Below, piece after piece: positions 1-11,116 of a DNA stretch of 64,000 nucleotides (its first letter is position 1; each line of letters opens with the position of its first letter). The translations under genes were made by a program, and so were the position numbers. The notes under the pieces were generated by a model. It made no database searches. It was not told the origin of the DNA and saw only the letters and a list, made by a program, of their open reading frames with translations. Location of the stretch: the NCBI GenBank assembly GCA_951799445.1, contig OX637287.1, forward strand, positions 37,291,724-37,355,723, read 5' to 3'. The DNA comes from Pseudisothecium myosuroides. Lineage: Eukaryota > Streptophyta > Bryopsida > Hypnales > Lembophyllaceae.

Positions 1-1248
1 ACGATTTCAAATTGAAAAAACATTCTGTGAAAATTCATGGAAGGGGCAATGATGAATGATCGTTTCTGGTTTGTGTATGGTGGCCTGCCTGGTGGAGGCT
101 TGGGGGCAAAAGTATTAAAAAAACAAAAAAAGGATCTGAGTGTAATAAAGTCAAAACAGTACCGTAGCTGGAGGTTACCTTCCGCACATTTTGGCCGAAT
201 AATTAACCGCTCAAAGCCCAAGGCCTTTTTGGTTTCAAAAACATCATTGCTTTTGAAGTGTTATAGATTTAATTGTCACTGAGGTATGGAGATCTCAACC
301 GTATAATGTTGTAAGGTAACTACATCTAAAATTGCATTAGAAAATGAACATCAATTTTTGTATATAGGTGAAGGACTATGAATCAAAATGCAAGTGGTTT
401 TATAATTTTTGGAAGCATTGTGAATTAGTTACAAATTTTCAAAGATACAAGATGTAGGATGTTAGAAGTGTCATCTAGATGATGCCAAAATCAATAAATT
501 GATGAAATAAAATCAATAATTGATGCACATGAAGAAATGTAAGAGAGAAGAAGTTAAACCAACGAAAATATTACAAGAAATTTGAACCCACAAAGAGGCC
601 TTGAGTTTTCTTACTAATTTTAATACTATTTGAATGAGTGTGAGGGTGGCCATTCTTCATTAGTATCCAAAATGAACCACTTCTGAGGTTGCCATCTCCG
701 CAGTTCTATTAATAGAGATGTACACTACTCGAAACGGGCCTTAAGTCCATCTTACACTTGTCCTTTAATGTGCACCATTTTGAATATCCTCCCAATTCAT
801 TTTCCCTTCAAAAATAGAGATCAAGTTTGAGGAGCGGTCCATTTTAGGTGTAGTTACCTTAGTGTATGTTGTAGATGATGGAAACCAAATTTGGAGTCAT
901 TTGGCCACATGGATTGAAAGACTTATAATGTTTAAGTGTTGAAAATGGATGCTAAAATTTTTCTAGCAACACATTTGGAGGTGAAATTTGGTTTCTAAAC
1001 CTACTCAAATGAAAAAAAATGAAACTATAAGGTGACTCATAACCAACATACAAACACATTGGTGAAAAAATCATCATTCAATTGACTCGCTGTATCTGCA
1101 AAATGGCTCTAAAATGCCAAAAAATAGCAAGAAAAGTTGCAAAAAACACATCTAAGGCTGAACCTCCTTCTACTAAAATGCTTCTCAGTCACTCACAACT
1201 TCTTGAATTGATATGAAAATTTAGCCACACAAACTAGACTAGTATGCT
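1..1248. other. AT-rich intergenic DNA
   Basis: I see no gene, transposon end or tandem repeat here. The sequence is AT-rich with stop codons in every frame and no convincing splice-flanked coding blocks. An 81-codon open frame at 37-282 shows no recognisable domain and has the composition of its surroundings, so it is not called a gene. Confidence 0.5.
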
Positions 1249-1720
1249 CAACTTTTTCGATTTTTTTTATTGAAATCAAACATTGTATGAAGAAGAAATA
1301 AGCCGGCAAAGTTCACTGCAATCCAAAAGTGCCAGGGTTTTGAACTTCAAATTGCTTCCAAACATTTATAAAAACTTGGATTGACATGAAAAATTTTCCA
1401 CAATAACTAGATTGTAAGGGAAACATAATCCAACAAATTTTTATTGAAAATGAACATTGGATGAAGGAAATATAGGACCCCAAAGTTGTAGGCATCAAAT
1501 GCGGTTGGGTGAATTCAAATTGAACCTATAAACTTTGATTGACTTCCAAAACATCAATATATCTTGTATTGAACTTAAAATATTATAATACAAACTAAAA
1601 GAGAGAGCACAAATTTTCCAACAAGTTTTATTGAATTTGGACATTGGATGCAAAAGTTACAGCACTTTGAATTGGACTATGAGGACACTTTTGGTCCTCT
1701 TGGGTGGTGAGGGTTAATTG
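1249..1720. repeat. Degenerate tandem repeat, period about 185 bp
   Basis: A motif resembling CAACAAGTTTTATTGAA followed by a variant of ACATTGGATGAAG recurs near 1249, 1430 and 1618, so the spacing is about 181 and 188 bp. The sequence between the motifs also aligns loosely (a block mentioning gccacacaaactagac / ccacaataactagattg). It looks like three old, diverged units of a satellite-like repeat. No coding potential is visible. Confidence 0.45.
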
Positions 1721-1867
1721 ATAGTCCTAAATAAACTTTGGCACTTTCAAATATCATTTCTTAAAAATTTGGCATTAAATCCAAAATATTGTATTTGTTA
1801 GGCTACTACCTCTTAGAGATTTAAAAGTCATTTTTGTTGTGAGTGATGCTAGATGTACAAACAATCT

Positions 1868-2841
1868 CTTTTATACAAGTCGGGTGGTAGGAGATAAAAC
1901 AACCCATGTGGGATATGTAAATTAGGATTTGTAGAAGTTGAATTGCTCATGCCTAGTTGAATCAAAATCAGGAATTGCGTTCAATGTAGAACTTCAAATC
2001 TCATTTTGGCATAGGGGAGATAATCCATTCCAAATCAGCACCCCATTCTCATAGAGTAGACTTTTCTCTTTCCGTGAAGGAGGACAAGATCAGTGATTAA
2101 TTATGGCACGGTTCTCAAGACAAATATGACACATTATAATTGACTCAAAGACTCTCAATATTGCAACTAGCCCTTGGTTGATTTTGCAATCAATCCTTGG
2201 TCGAAAATAGCGAGACCTTTATCACCAATATGGGATGGACACAATCTCCAACTGATTAATTCATTGTAATTTCATTTTGATACAAAAAAATCTAAAAATT
2301 CTAGAAACTATCCAAACTCTATTTCTGTACATGGAAAAAATTTCCCTCTGAAGAAACTACCCTCCACCTACCTGTAATTCCTTAAGTGGTCAGGAATGGA
2401 TTATCTCCCCTAGTAGAATATTTTTTTTCAAAAAACTTTGAACTAAGAAAAGTGGGAAAATCAAGATGACTTTCATTTCTATAAATCCGTTTGAGATTTC
2501 AAGCCTCCATTCAAAAGTTATAAACAAAGTATTGTTTCCCTAATCAATGGAAATTGTCCATATATTTAAAAAAGAAGAAGAATTATGAACAAAATTCAGA
2601 GAGGTTGGAAGGAACATTTTCTTTCACATTTTCAAGCATCCTCTCTAAATTTTGTCCATAATTTTTTTAAGGGTCAAAATCACAAACGGGATTTTGGAGA
2701 TGAAAGTTAGCTTGATTTACCAACTTTTCTTAGTTCAAAGTTTTTTTGAAATAAGTTATTCTACTATGCCAAAATGAGGTCTAAAGTTCTACATTAAACA
2801 CAATTCCTACCTTTTGACAATGAGCACTCAACCTCTCATCT
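1868..2841. repeat. Fold-back (inverted-repeat) element, copy A, interrupted by a MITE
   Basis: The left arm (about 1868-2013) and the right arm (about 2411-2841) are imperfect reverse complements. The left arm carries a variant of AGGAATTGCGTTCAATG then CTCATTTTGGCATA. The right arm carries TATGCCAAAATGAG then a variant of CATTAAACACAATTCC. A second arm section around CAAAAAACTTTGAACTAAG pairs with CTTAGTTCAAAGTTTTTTTG. A related copy sits at 7395-7895. The left outer end of copy A matches the reverse complement of the right outer end of copy B (motif GGGTGGTAGGA). Copy A is split at 2012/2412 by the element at 2014-2410. Confidence 0.6.
2014..2410. mobile_element. MITE with TA target duplication, nested in fold-back copy A
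   Basis: The ends are perfect inverted repeats, GGGGAGATAATCCATTCC on the left and its reverse complement on the right, and TA lies on both sides (2012-2013 and 2411-2412). The related fold-back copy at 7395-7895 reads straight across the equivalent point (GACATAGAAGAAT against GGCATA...TAGTAGAAT), which acts as an empty site. Size is 397 bp with no open frame. TA duplication and short termini suggest a Tc1/mariner-type (Stowaway-like) non-autonomous element. The superfamily is inferred. Confidence 0.75.
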
Positions 2842-4762
2842 TCAAATTGTCTCATGTCCTTTAAGGATTCATGATGGACAACAAATTTTATTATAAAAAA
2901 GACCTCTCCATCCATTATTCGGTAGACATGTATTAGCATCAAGTTGTATGTTATCTTTTCCAACATTTTGACTCTCTTTACAATTAATTTTCCTTGGATT
3001 CACCAAGTTTACGTGTTTATTTTTCAAAAACATTCAGCTTTGAAATTTTTAATTATTTTAGTGACTTCTGACTACGGTACTCGAAAACGGTTATTTTAGT
3101 ATGTTCTAAAGTTTTATGACAAGGACATACTAATCAACATTGATTGTAGTGGTAGCATTGTAGCATTTGTGGTGTATATAGGGGTGTTGTTGTGAGATTG
3201 GTCACACTAATTTTCATACTAACCAATTATTCACCCATACTAAATAAACATTTTGGTGTAGTAGATTTATATATTTTGAATGGCCTCTAGGCTAACAACA
3301 CCACTAGAAATGAGGTCTTGGGGTATGAAGCTCTATATTGCAAAATTATTGTTCCTTTCTACTAGGTAGAATGTTTGACCGCAAGAGAAGCTTATTTTTT
3401 TGTGATTTTCAACTATTAAGGGAAAATGGATAATCACACTTCTTGCATTTTGTATTTCCCTCTGTGGTGTGAATTCCTCCTTGCTAAGAGAGCTACCCTT
3501 TCATAAGGTGGATGGTGACTATTTCCTTCCTTGTTAAGAGAGTTAGCCTTTTGTAATGTGGATGATGAATATTTCCCTCCTTACTAAGAGAGCTTAGAAA
3601 TGAATGGTGAATGTTTCAAAAGCTTATTATAGGAGCTATATGGCGTACGTCCAAGTATCTGAATAAGAAAATTTGGTGTTTATTCTTCATCAATGTCATT
3701 AGCTTAGCCACTCAATTGCATCATGATTTTGTGCAAGGTTATAAAGTTGTTCAAATAAATATGGGAAGAGAAAGAATAAGCTGTAAAAATGAAGATCTTA
3801 TGTCTCTTCCAATGAAGATTCTTCTTTGAAAGACATGATTTATTTTGCCTAAAAAGCTCTGATCCAAATATACATTCTCCTTCCTATCCAACTTTCTTTG
3901 AAATTAATCAAATAATTGCATATTGTAGTTTTTACATATTTATTATTTAGAAAATTCAAGGACAATATATTTAACCCCCAATGACCCAAGTGACCATTTA
4001 CTAGCCGCTACCTTTCTTTTTTGAGTGCCCATTTGCAAATTTTAAGTTTTTTATAAACTAAAAACTATTTCTAGAAAATAGACTGCTTTGTAAATCCAAT
4101 AGCAAGTTTCATATCATCAAATTCTAAGTTAAACTCACCTTGTGGAATTTTTCAAAGTTAAGTGGTGTAATATAGGTTACAACTCATCTTTTTTTAGGTT
4201 TGGTTTGGGCATGGACTAAAAAGTCAACCCACCAATGTGATTCTTACTCACCTCAAAAATGGCAGATCCAAGAGTTCAAAAAAAAAGCAAGTGTCCCATT
4301 TTTTTCTTCTTCTTACAAACACTAAGTTTACTCTAATTTCAATGACCACCGTGCATTGCAAGCTCTATTATAAATTGAAATATGCTTGGAATGTTGTGAA
4401 ATCTTACATATACATCTTCAACTCTCTTATCTTTCACTGAGCACAAAAAAACATCATTACAAAATACTCTCACAAAGATATGATCCTTCAAAAGTGCAAT
4501 GCCCTGTAATTCCATTGACCCAAATAAAACTTCAAACTTAAATATATTCTAAACCATGCAATCAAATAATCTAAATTTTTTTGAAGTACTCACTCTCAAT
4601 GTGAACTTTAAGATCATATGGTACATTCTATCTGGTTTCTAGAAAAAATGAGCAAAAAATTGCTCAAGTTCTTGGCAATATAGGTCCATTTTGAAGGTTT
4701 ACCACCTTCAAGTCATTATGGATTAAAGTAGTTAGACTCATTGGTGAAGATCATAAAAATTA
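2842..4762. other. AT-rich intergenic DNA around the 50 bp repeat
   Basis: Apart from the tandem repeat at 3471-3600, I recognise nothing. Open frames of 72 and 67 codons (3611-3829, 4237-4440) lack domains and have the composition of the surrounding non-coding DNA. Confidence 0.4.
3471..3600. repeat. Short tandem repeat, 50 bp period
   Basis: Three diverged units are marked by TTGCTAAGAG at 3481, TTGTTAAGAG at 3531 and TTACTAAGAG at 3581, each followed by a related block with GTGGATGRTGA and ATTTCC. It is minisatellite-like with no coding sense. Confidence 0.6.
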
Positions 4763-5240
4763 TTAACCCCTAAAGTCCCAAGGCCATTTTTCCATCAAAA
4801 ACCACTAAAAACTGCCATTTCTATAGTATAGAGCAAAAAAAAGATTTTAATGTTTTTTTTGCATATTTTACTATAGGATCTTGTACTAGACTAGTGTAAG
4901 AATGTGTGGAAGACATTTCAGAAACTTTGCCCGTGTAGATTGCAAGATATTTGTATTTTAGAGTGAAGTAATCAAGTTTTTTTGCACCTTGCTCAACTAC
5001 ATTTTTTGGCTTCAAACCTTCTTAACTTAAAATTTTTGCTCTAATGATTTTGAGTTTCTAATTTTATATGATGAAGAATTGAGTTGAGAATCTAGGAAAT
5101 TTTTTTTTTAAAAAAAAACACTTAGTTTTTACTCATTAAAAATTTATTAAGTAGAAGTAGGTTCAAGATTGAAGGAAAAATTAAATCATTAATAGCTCTA
5201 AGATAGAGTTGAAATATACTAATCTCAACGGTGACTAGTC
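4763..5240 (+). mobile_element. TTAA-flanked MITE, family 1, 3'-truncated copy
   Basis: It begins TTAACCCCTAAAG (4763) and follows the same order of internal motifs as the complete copy at 21855-22794: ACTGCCATTTCTATAG, then AGGATCTTG, then ATTGCAAGATAT, then GAATTGAGTTGAGA and AAATTTATTAAGTAGAAG. Similarity fades near 5240, at the point matching the middle of the full element. The right terminus is absent, so this copy is broken. Confidence 0.7.
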
Positions 5241-5781
5241 AATCAAATACATTTAAATATATAACAATATGCTTAAATTGATTTTGAAGCATTATGCAAG
5301 ATTAAAAGATGAATAACTTTGGAGACTCTATTCTTTTTCACGTAAAGAAAATTGTCTTAAAACTTTTTCCTTCTTCAAAGGTTCAATAATTTGTTACGAA
5401 CCCATTTCTGAGCAACAAAACTTACAAATTTTATTGAGATGTAAATATTCATTTTACAAGTGAAAATAAGTGTGAAGCATCAAATCTCAAACTTGAATTT
5501 TATTGCAACCAAATTTGGATATAGAATCGGAACCTAGTAAAAAACATTTTCATCTTGGTTGACCAATTGTAAGCAATCATATATGCCCCTTTCTATGCAA
5601 AATATAAGAGAAAATTTTCATCTCAATTGTCCGAATGGTAGCGTTGAATGACTAAGAATTTTTGCAGTTTTGTTTTCAAGTACATCTTTTTTGACATTCT
5701 CAACTTTGCACACCAGATATTTCACGATGTAAGGAGCCTTAAATTTGTGGGAAGCCAAGAGTGGTCCTCTAAACCAATGTA

Positions 5782-5937
5782 GTTCAAGAATATTATGGAG
5801 TAGATTCTGAGGAAGTCAATTTTGAATGAAGTTCAGAAGAATGTCCCGGAGTAGATTCGTAGGTACTCGACTTTGAATGAAGTTGTCAAGAATGTGATGA
5901 AGGAGTAGATTCCAAAGAGGTCAACTTTGAATGAATC
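5782..5937. repeat. Tandem repeat, about 50-54 bp period
   Basis: GGAGTAGATTC occurs three times, each followed by a variant of GTCAACTTTGAATGAA. The units are diverged and unequal in length. The array lies just before the GC-rich island at 5990-6429. Confidence 0.65.
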
Positions 5938-5989
5938 ATTTCAAAGTTTTGACATAACAAGGTGTGGACGATGTCTCCCTGTTGTGACG

Positions 5990-6429
5990 GAATAACTTAT
6001 GGATGATCCAAAGGGCTGGGACCTTGGAAGAACATGCCCACGTCAAGTCCTCCCAGCCAAGAACAGAAATCCGCGGTTGTGTCGTTTCCGGTTTAACTTA
6101 CTCGCGCTCGTTTTGGCTTCTTCCCGCCACCTTCATTTGGCCCACTGGCGGAGAATGGCAGAGTTGGGCTATCCTCCAATCTGCGTGCCTCTGTGATGCT
6201 TGGCAGCCACAAACTTGTGGATTGTACTTTGGCCTTCCAAGAAAAATCAATGTCTGGGTGCAACTGGGGCATGTTCTGTACCACTCGAATCTCAAGAAAT
6301 TCAGGGCGAGCTCAATAAGCTTAGGCCAACTCTGCGCATCCACTTCTGGAAAAGCAAAAAGAGCAGGCAGAACAAACTGCCGGCATGAACATTTGCATAA
6401 CAATAATATTTTTTTTACAGAAGTAGAAC
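5990..6429. other. GC-rich island of unknown origin
   Basis: This block is markedly richer in GC than the flanks and contains CpG-bearing stretches such as ACTCGCGCTCG. It holds a 155-codon open frame on the + strand (6003-6470) and a 119-codon frame on the - strand (6098-6457), overlapping in antisense. I recognise neither translation. The composition is like that of the gene-bearing part of the window, so it may be a fragment of a gene or leader carried here by a transposon. It stops where the 228 bp MITE at 6430 begins. A real gene is not excluded. Confidence 0.35.
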
Positions 6430-6657
6430 TTAACCCAGTAAGGACGCCGCGGACCATAAGTGTCCGATGAATGACAAGGGATTTTTCAATGTAGGAGAGA
6501 ACTACAACTATTCATCCTTGAAGTTTTTTGTGGAAAGTGGAGAACACCTACAGTAGCTTGACTTCCAATGAGTACTTTTGGATTTTTTTATTCCAATGAC
6601 TTTCACGGTTATACAATGCATGATTTCCAGGGTCACCCCGCGTCCTTACAGGGTTAA
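6430..6657. mobile_element. Short TTAA-flanked MITE, family 2
   Basis: Both ends lie at TTAA (6430-6433 and 6654-6657). The left terminus is CCCAGTAAGGACGC and the right terminus read inward is CCCTGTAAGGACGC, a 14-base inverted repeat with one mismatch. The element is 228 bp and non-coding. Its termini differ from family 1 (CCCCTAAAGGACC) but share the CCC start, the AAGGAC core and the TTAA target. TTAA duplication with a CCC terminus is the signature of piggyBac-type transposases. That assignment is an inference. Confidence 0.65.
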
Positions 6658-7394
6658 GGTAAACTTTGTGGTTCTGCATCTTGGATCACTCAACCAACTT
6701 TTAGACCCTTTTAGACCCTTTTAGAAGGCTTTAGTGATAGAAGAAGATAATAATAACAATTATTTATTTTACTTTGGATAACTGGAAAAAAAATCGCCTG
6801 TGTGGATGGACCCAAATTGCACAGTTTCACTTGGTTTGATCCTAAGTTAATGTGATGAAAATTAGAGGAGGGCAGGTTCAGTGTGCATAATGAGGACTCC
6901 GTGGTGTGGAATTGCATGGAGTTGGAATTGGGGTGAAAACTCCTGACTTTATGAATTCAATGAACACCACCACGTGATTCTTACACATGGCAAAAGGTTC
7001 ATTCATTACTGTAGCTGTAGGATGCGGTCAGCGGAAAATGAGTCTTTTCAAGTAAGTTGGGGGGGAAAAATGAATAGGATTAATTGTCAAATTCAGCAAG
7101 AATTAAATGACCAAGTTGTTGGAAAAAAACAAAAAACGTTCAATGTTAGACAAAAATGCCCCACATACAACCAAAATAAAGTCTAAAGCCCAGTGCAATG
7201 ACAAGTATTCAATATTACTAGTACCAATCTATCATGTGGCCATCTACCATCAATTTGATGGTGAGTTGTAGGAGTTAGTATATTGACATTTAGTGAGAGT
7301 AGAGGTTGGAGAGGTTGTTTTTATAATGAAATCCATTGTCCTTCAAGGATCCTCAAAGGGTATGGGTTAATTCCAAGATGAGAGTTTGACCGCT

Positions 7395-7895
7395 CATTGT
7401 CAAAACGCAGGAATTGTGTTGAAAACAGAATTTAAAACCTCATTTTGACATAGAAGAATAATTTTTTTCAAACAACTTTGAACTAAAAAAAGTTAGGAAA
7501 TCAAGGTATATTTCATCTCCAAGAACCCATGTGTGATTTTGAGCCTCCCAAAAAAATTTATGGACAAAATTCCGAGAGGATGCTTGAAAATGTCAAAGAA
7601 ATGTCATTTCCACCCCTCAGTTTCTCTGAATTTTATCCATAACTTTTGATTAAAGACTCAAAATCTCAAACGGATTTTTAGAGATGAAAGTGAACTTGAT
7701 TTCCCACGTTAAACTAGTTCAAAGTTTTAAGAAAAAAGTTATTCTACTATGTCTAAATGAGGTTTGAAATTCTACTTTTAACACAATTCCTGCTTTTGAC
7801 TTAACTATGAGCAAATGAGCTCCTATAGTCCTTATTTGCATATCCCACTTAGGTTATTTTGCTTCCTACCACCCCTCTTGTATAAGCTAGTCTGC
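7395..7895. repeat. Fold-back element, copy B
   Basis: The left arm has TTGTCAAAACGCAGGAATTGTG and the right arm has CACAATTCCTGCTTTTGAC, with further pairing of CAACTTTGAACTA / TAGTTCAAAGTTT inside. It matches copy A at 1868-2841 but lacks the 397 bp insertion. The right flank (to about 7895, motif CCTACCACCCC) matches the left outer arm of copy A in reverse, so the two copies are in opposite orientation. It is non-coding. Confidence 0.6.
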
Positions 7896-8591
7896 TCTAA
7901 ATGTATTTGTCTCCTTCAAATTTTTCCTATTTTTAGCTGCAAAATGAGTATGAGGTGATTTTTAAATGGACCACTTGAGCCATTGAGTGAATTGAGGAAA
8001 AATTGTTTCTTGTTGCAAGAGCCAATCATTGTCTTTAATTTCTTCACATCTCTTTACAAGTTGCAAGTGGATGCATTTTGGGAGACCTATAATCATAACT
8101 AAGTGTCTATGACCAAAATCTTTGAAAATTCATAAGTAAATTAAAATCCTGGGAAAAATATGAAACCGCTTGTCTTAAGTTCCACATCTATTTTTCTTTC
8201 TCTAAAAAATGAGCTAAAAATATTTTTGTCTACATAGACCTATAAAAGAAGTAGACCAGCCTTTAAATGGTTGCTTTTAAAGCAGACTACCTTAAACATC
8301 TTGTCTTTTCAACTCCATGAACGTCAAACAAGTGGCTTTAGAAGATAATTGCTCATAATTTTTTTACTCTTTGAATTTAATGCCAACTTTTTTAAAATTT
8401 AAATTTAAAATACAGAAGCTTTTTTACGTATTTAATTAACTATTTGGCATCAATGTATTGACTCTGACCTACGACTATGGTATTTTATAATCTTAACAGA
8501 TACCTTTACATTATCATTACAACCATTTAGGGAATTCAGAGAGACGGTTTAGCATCCAAATGGGCTAGAGCAATCCTTTCTTAGGGACAAC

Positions 8592-8745
8592 AAATGGGGT
8601 ACTATGCATTTTGACTTTGACCACCTATACCAAAGTGCATCTTTTTTTTAAATAGAAAATAGAGACTTGGGGTACTATGCATTTTGACTTTGACCACCTA
8701 TGCCCAACTGCATCTTTTTTCTTAATAGAAAAGAGAGACTTGGGG
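8592..8745. repeat. Tandem repeat, two units of 73 bp
   Basis: GGGGTACTATGCATTTTGAC starts at 8596 and again at 8669, each followed by TTTGACCACCTATRCC and a T-rich run ending near AGAGACTTGG. A third, partial start (GGGGTACC) follows. It is a recent-looking local duplication. Confidence 0.8.
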
Positions 8746-11116
8746 TACCAATCTAGTCCCCAAAGACCCTTTTCTTACTAGTGGTAGGGAAGACAATAGG
8801 AATAAATTATCAGAGCAATGAAAAATTCATATTTGTTCCACAAGAACACATTTTTGCAAATCACTAATGTTAGATGGACTTGTTGTCTGCCATTATTTCA
8901 CTGGTTGGGTTGGGTGTTGTCTTAAATTTGATCTACCAAACGTCCTATAAAGTCTGTTCAATGGACACGCAACCTCCTATTGGTTTCAAAAATATAAGAA
9001 ACTATTTACAAAACATTATATTTTCAAAATGTTTTCTTTGTTCCTACATACCTTTTAATTTAGAATGACTTGAATTGGTGTTATTGAAAAATTGTAAAAG
9101 TTTCTTACTAAAAAAAATTTAGTTAAAATTAGAGTCCATCCAAAAATTACAATGGAAAAACGATTTCGACTACATATTAATTGCTCCAACACTCCTCCGT
9201 TAAGATTTAAATATCATGTATTTTGGAAAGACCACCTTTTAAATAATATCCGGAGGCATGAGGTGGATTACGAGTCCCTTTTTGTATTCCCACCCCCTTG
9301 AAAGACTTTGCCTTAGCCCTCGTGGACTAGGTTTGAAAATGACATTGAAAGAAGTTAACTTTAACCGATTGATGTGTCTCCTTTTGAGTAAATAGGGAGG
9401 TCCAACTTCCTCTTTGTGCTTCCAAAGATCTCTTCCCCTTCCAAATGGGATATGGAGTGATTCTAAGAAACACATGCTTGTTTTATTATATCTGAGAGCT
9501 TTTGAAAAAATATTTAAAGATGAAATAAAATATGGATGATTAATATAGCACTAAAACCAACATATCACCAAAATTTGAGATCTAAAAAAAATTAGGTCAA
9601 AAGTTATTCACAAAATAGATTGACGAAAAATTTCAAGAAAATGAGACACTTTGGTGTTTAAATTGTTAGAAAATGATACAAACATCAAAAAAAGAAAATG
9701 AAAAATTGGAAATTTTTATCAATTTATAAAAATGATATTCTACTAGAAATATGATGGAGAAGTATTTTCAAGTGTCAAAATTTTTTATGTACAATGGAGC
9801 CTTCTTTGCACCCACGTTGTCATGAGTTTTTTGCTGCCTATTTGAAAAAGCATGGGGCTCTTGGCTATGAAAAATGTTTATGAAAAGCAAAGAATTGCCA
9901 AAAGATTAAAGTAATTTATAACCAACACCTAATTTAACCACAAAAGCCAAAATAACTAGTTCCCAACAATTCAGACTATAGCGCTATTGCTTTAGCAAAT
10001 TTTCTAAAAAACAACCCAAAATCCGGATCCTTGAAGTCAACTCTCAAAATCTAAAAGTTGCAATAGCATTCAAAACCCTCTCAATTTTGCCTACTGCATA
10101 CTCTAAAGCTCTAAAGTATAATCCTTACAAGAACATAAAAATTAAAGCAACTCAAACATAATAACATTCAGTGAAAAGTATAACCCTCAAAAGATAATGA
10201 TTTCAAATAACCAAAAAAATAAGAGAGAATAAGATGATCCCAAAGAAGGGAGCTAAGCCTTAAAGTACCCTCCAGAAGATCTCAAGGCTGCAAACAATAT
10301 AGAACAAATGCCCAACTAGCCTTAGCCACCTAACGAGGTCAGCAACCTTAAAAGTTTAATCTCCAATAAGGCTAACCATCCAAAGAGCCTACCTCCCTAA
10401 TGAGACTAATCACTCAGCAAGCCTAACCATCTCTCAACTTAGAACCCCACTTAGATTTAGTAAGATGCCTATTTTTATCTAATAGAAGGCCCACATCACA
10501 AAAACATGGAAGATTTGTAATTTGTAATTTTTAGTTTTCTCTTGCACTATAGATATACATCTATTCTGAAAATGTATTTCTAAAAGCTCATCTCTGTGCT
10601 GATAATTTTGGATACTGAAAAATATCCCAAACCATAAAAATTCAAAGTGTGACAAATTAGCAAATTCTTTTTTTAATTATTAAATGATTTTAAAAAATCT
10701 TCAAAAATCTTTGCTATAGTTAAAATATATTCTTAACATCTTCAATTTAAATTTCAAATACATCAGCCCAATACTTCAAAGTTATAATAGAAAAAATGAT
10801 TAATGCACAATGTGATGCCCAAATATTACCAGTGTTTCTTGGAATCACCCTATGCAAAATTACAAATTTTAACATCCTCAACTCCAGATAGTGTGTTAAA
10901 GAGACTTCTTGGGATTCCCACTTTACTTTGTCAGCTCCCCGTTTGACAAGCACGATCTAAAAGTATAGCACTTCAAGTACACTATGTAGTTTGTCATTTG
11001 CATCTATGTACGCTTTAGATTATTGCAGGCGCGTTGAACAAATTGTTTTTTCGGTTTTTTTATATATGATGCCACTTGTTGTGAATGGTTTTCAATCAAT
11101 TTCTAAGAAGGGATGT
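8746..11116. other. AT-rich intergenic DNA left of the nested LTRs
   Basis: I recognise no gene, element end or RNA here. Open frames of 60-80 codons (for example 9239-9475 on the - strand) have no domain. A loosely repetitive run around 10290-10440 (variants of GCCTAACCATC) is too degenerate to define units. Confidence 0.4.
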
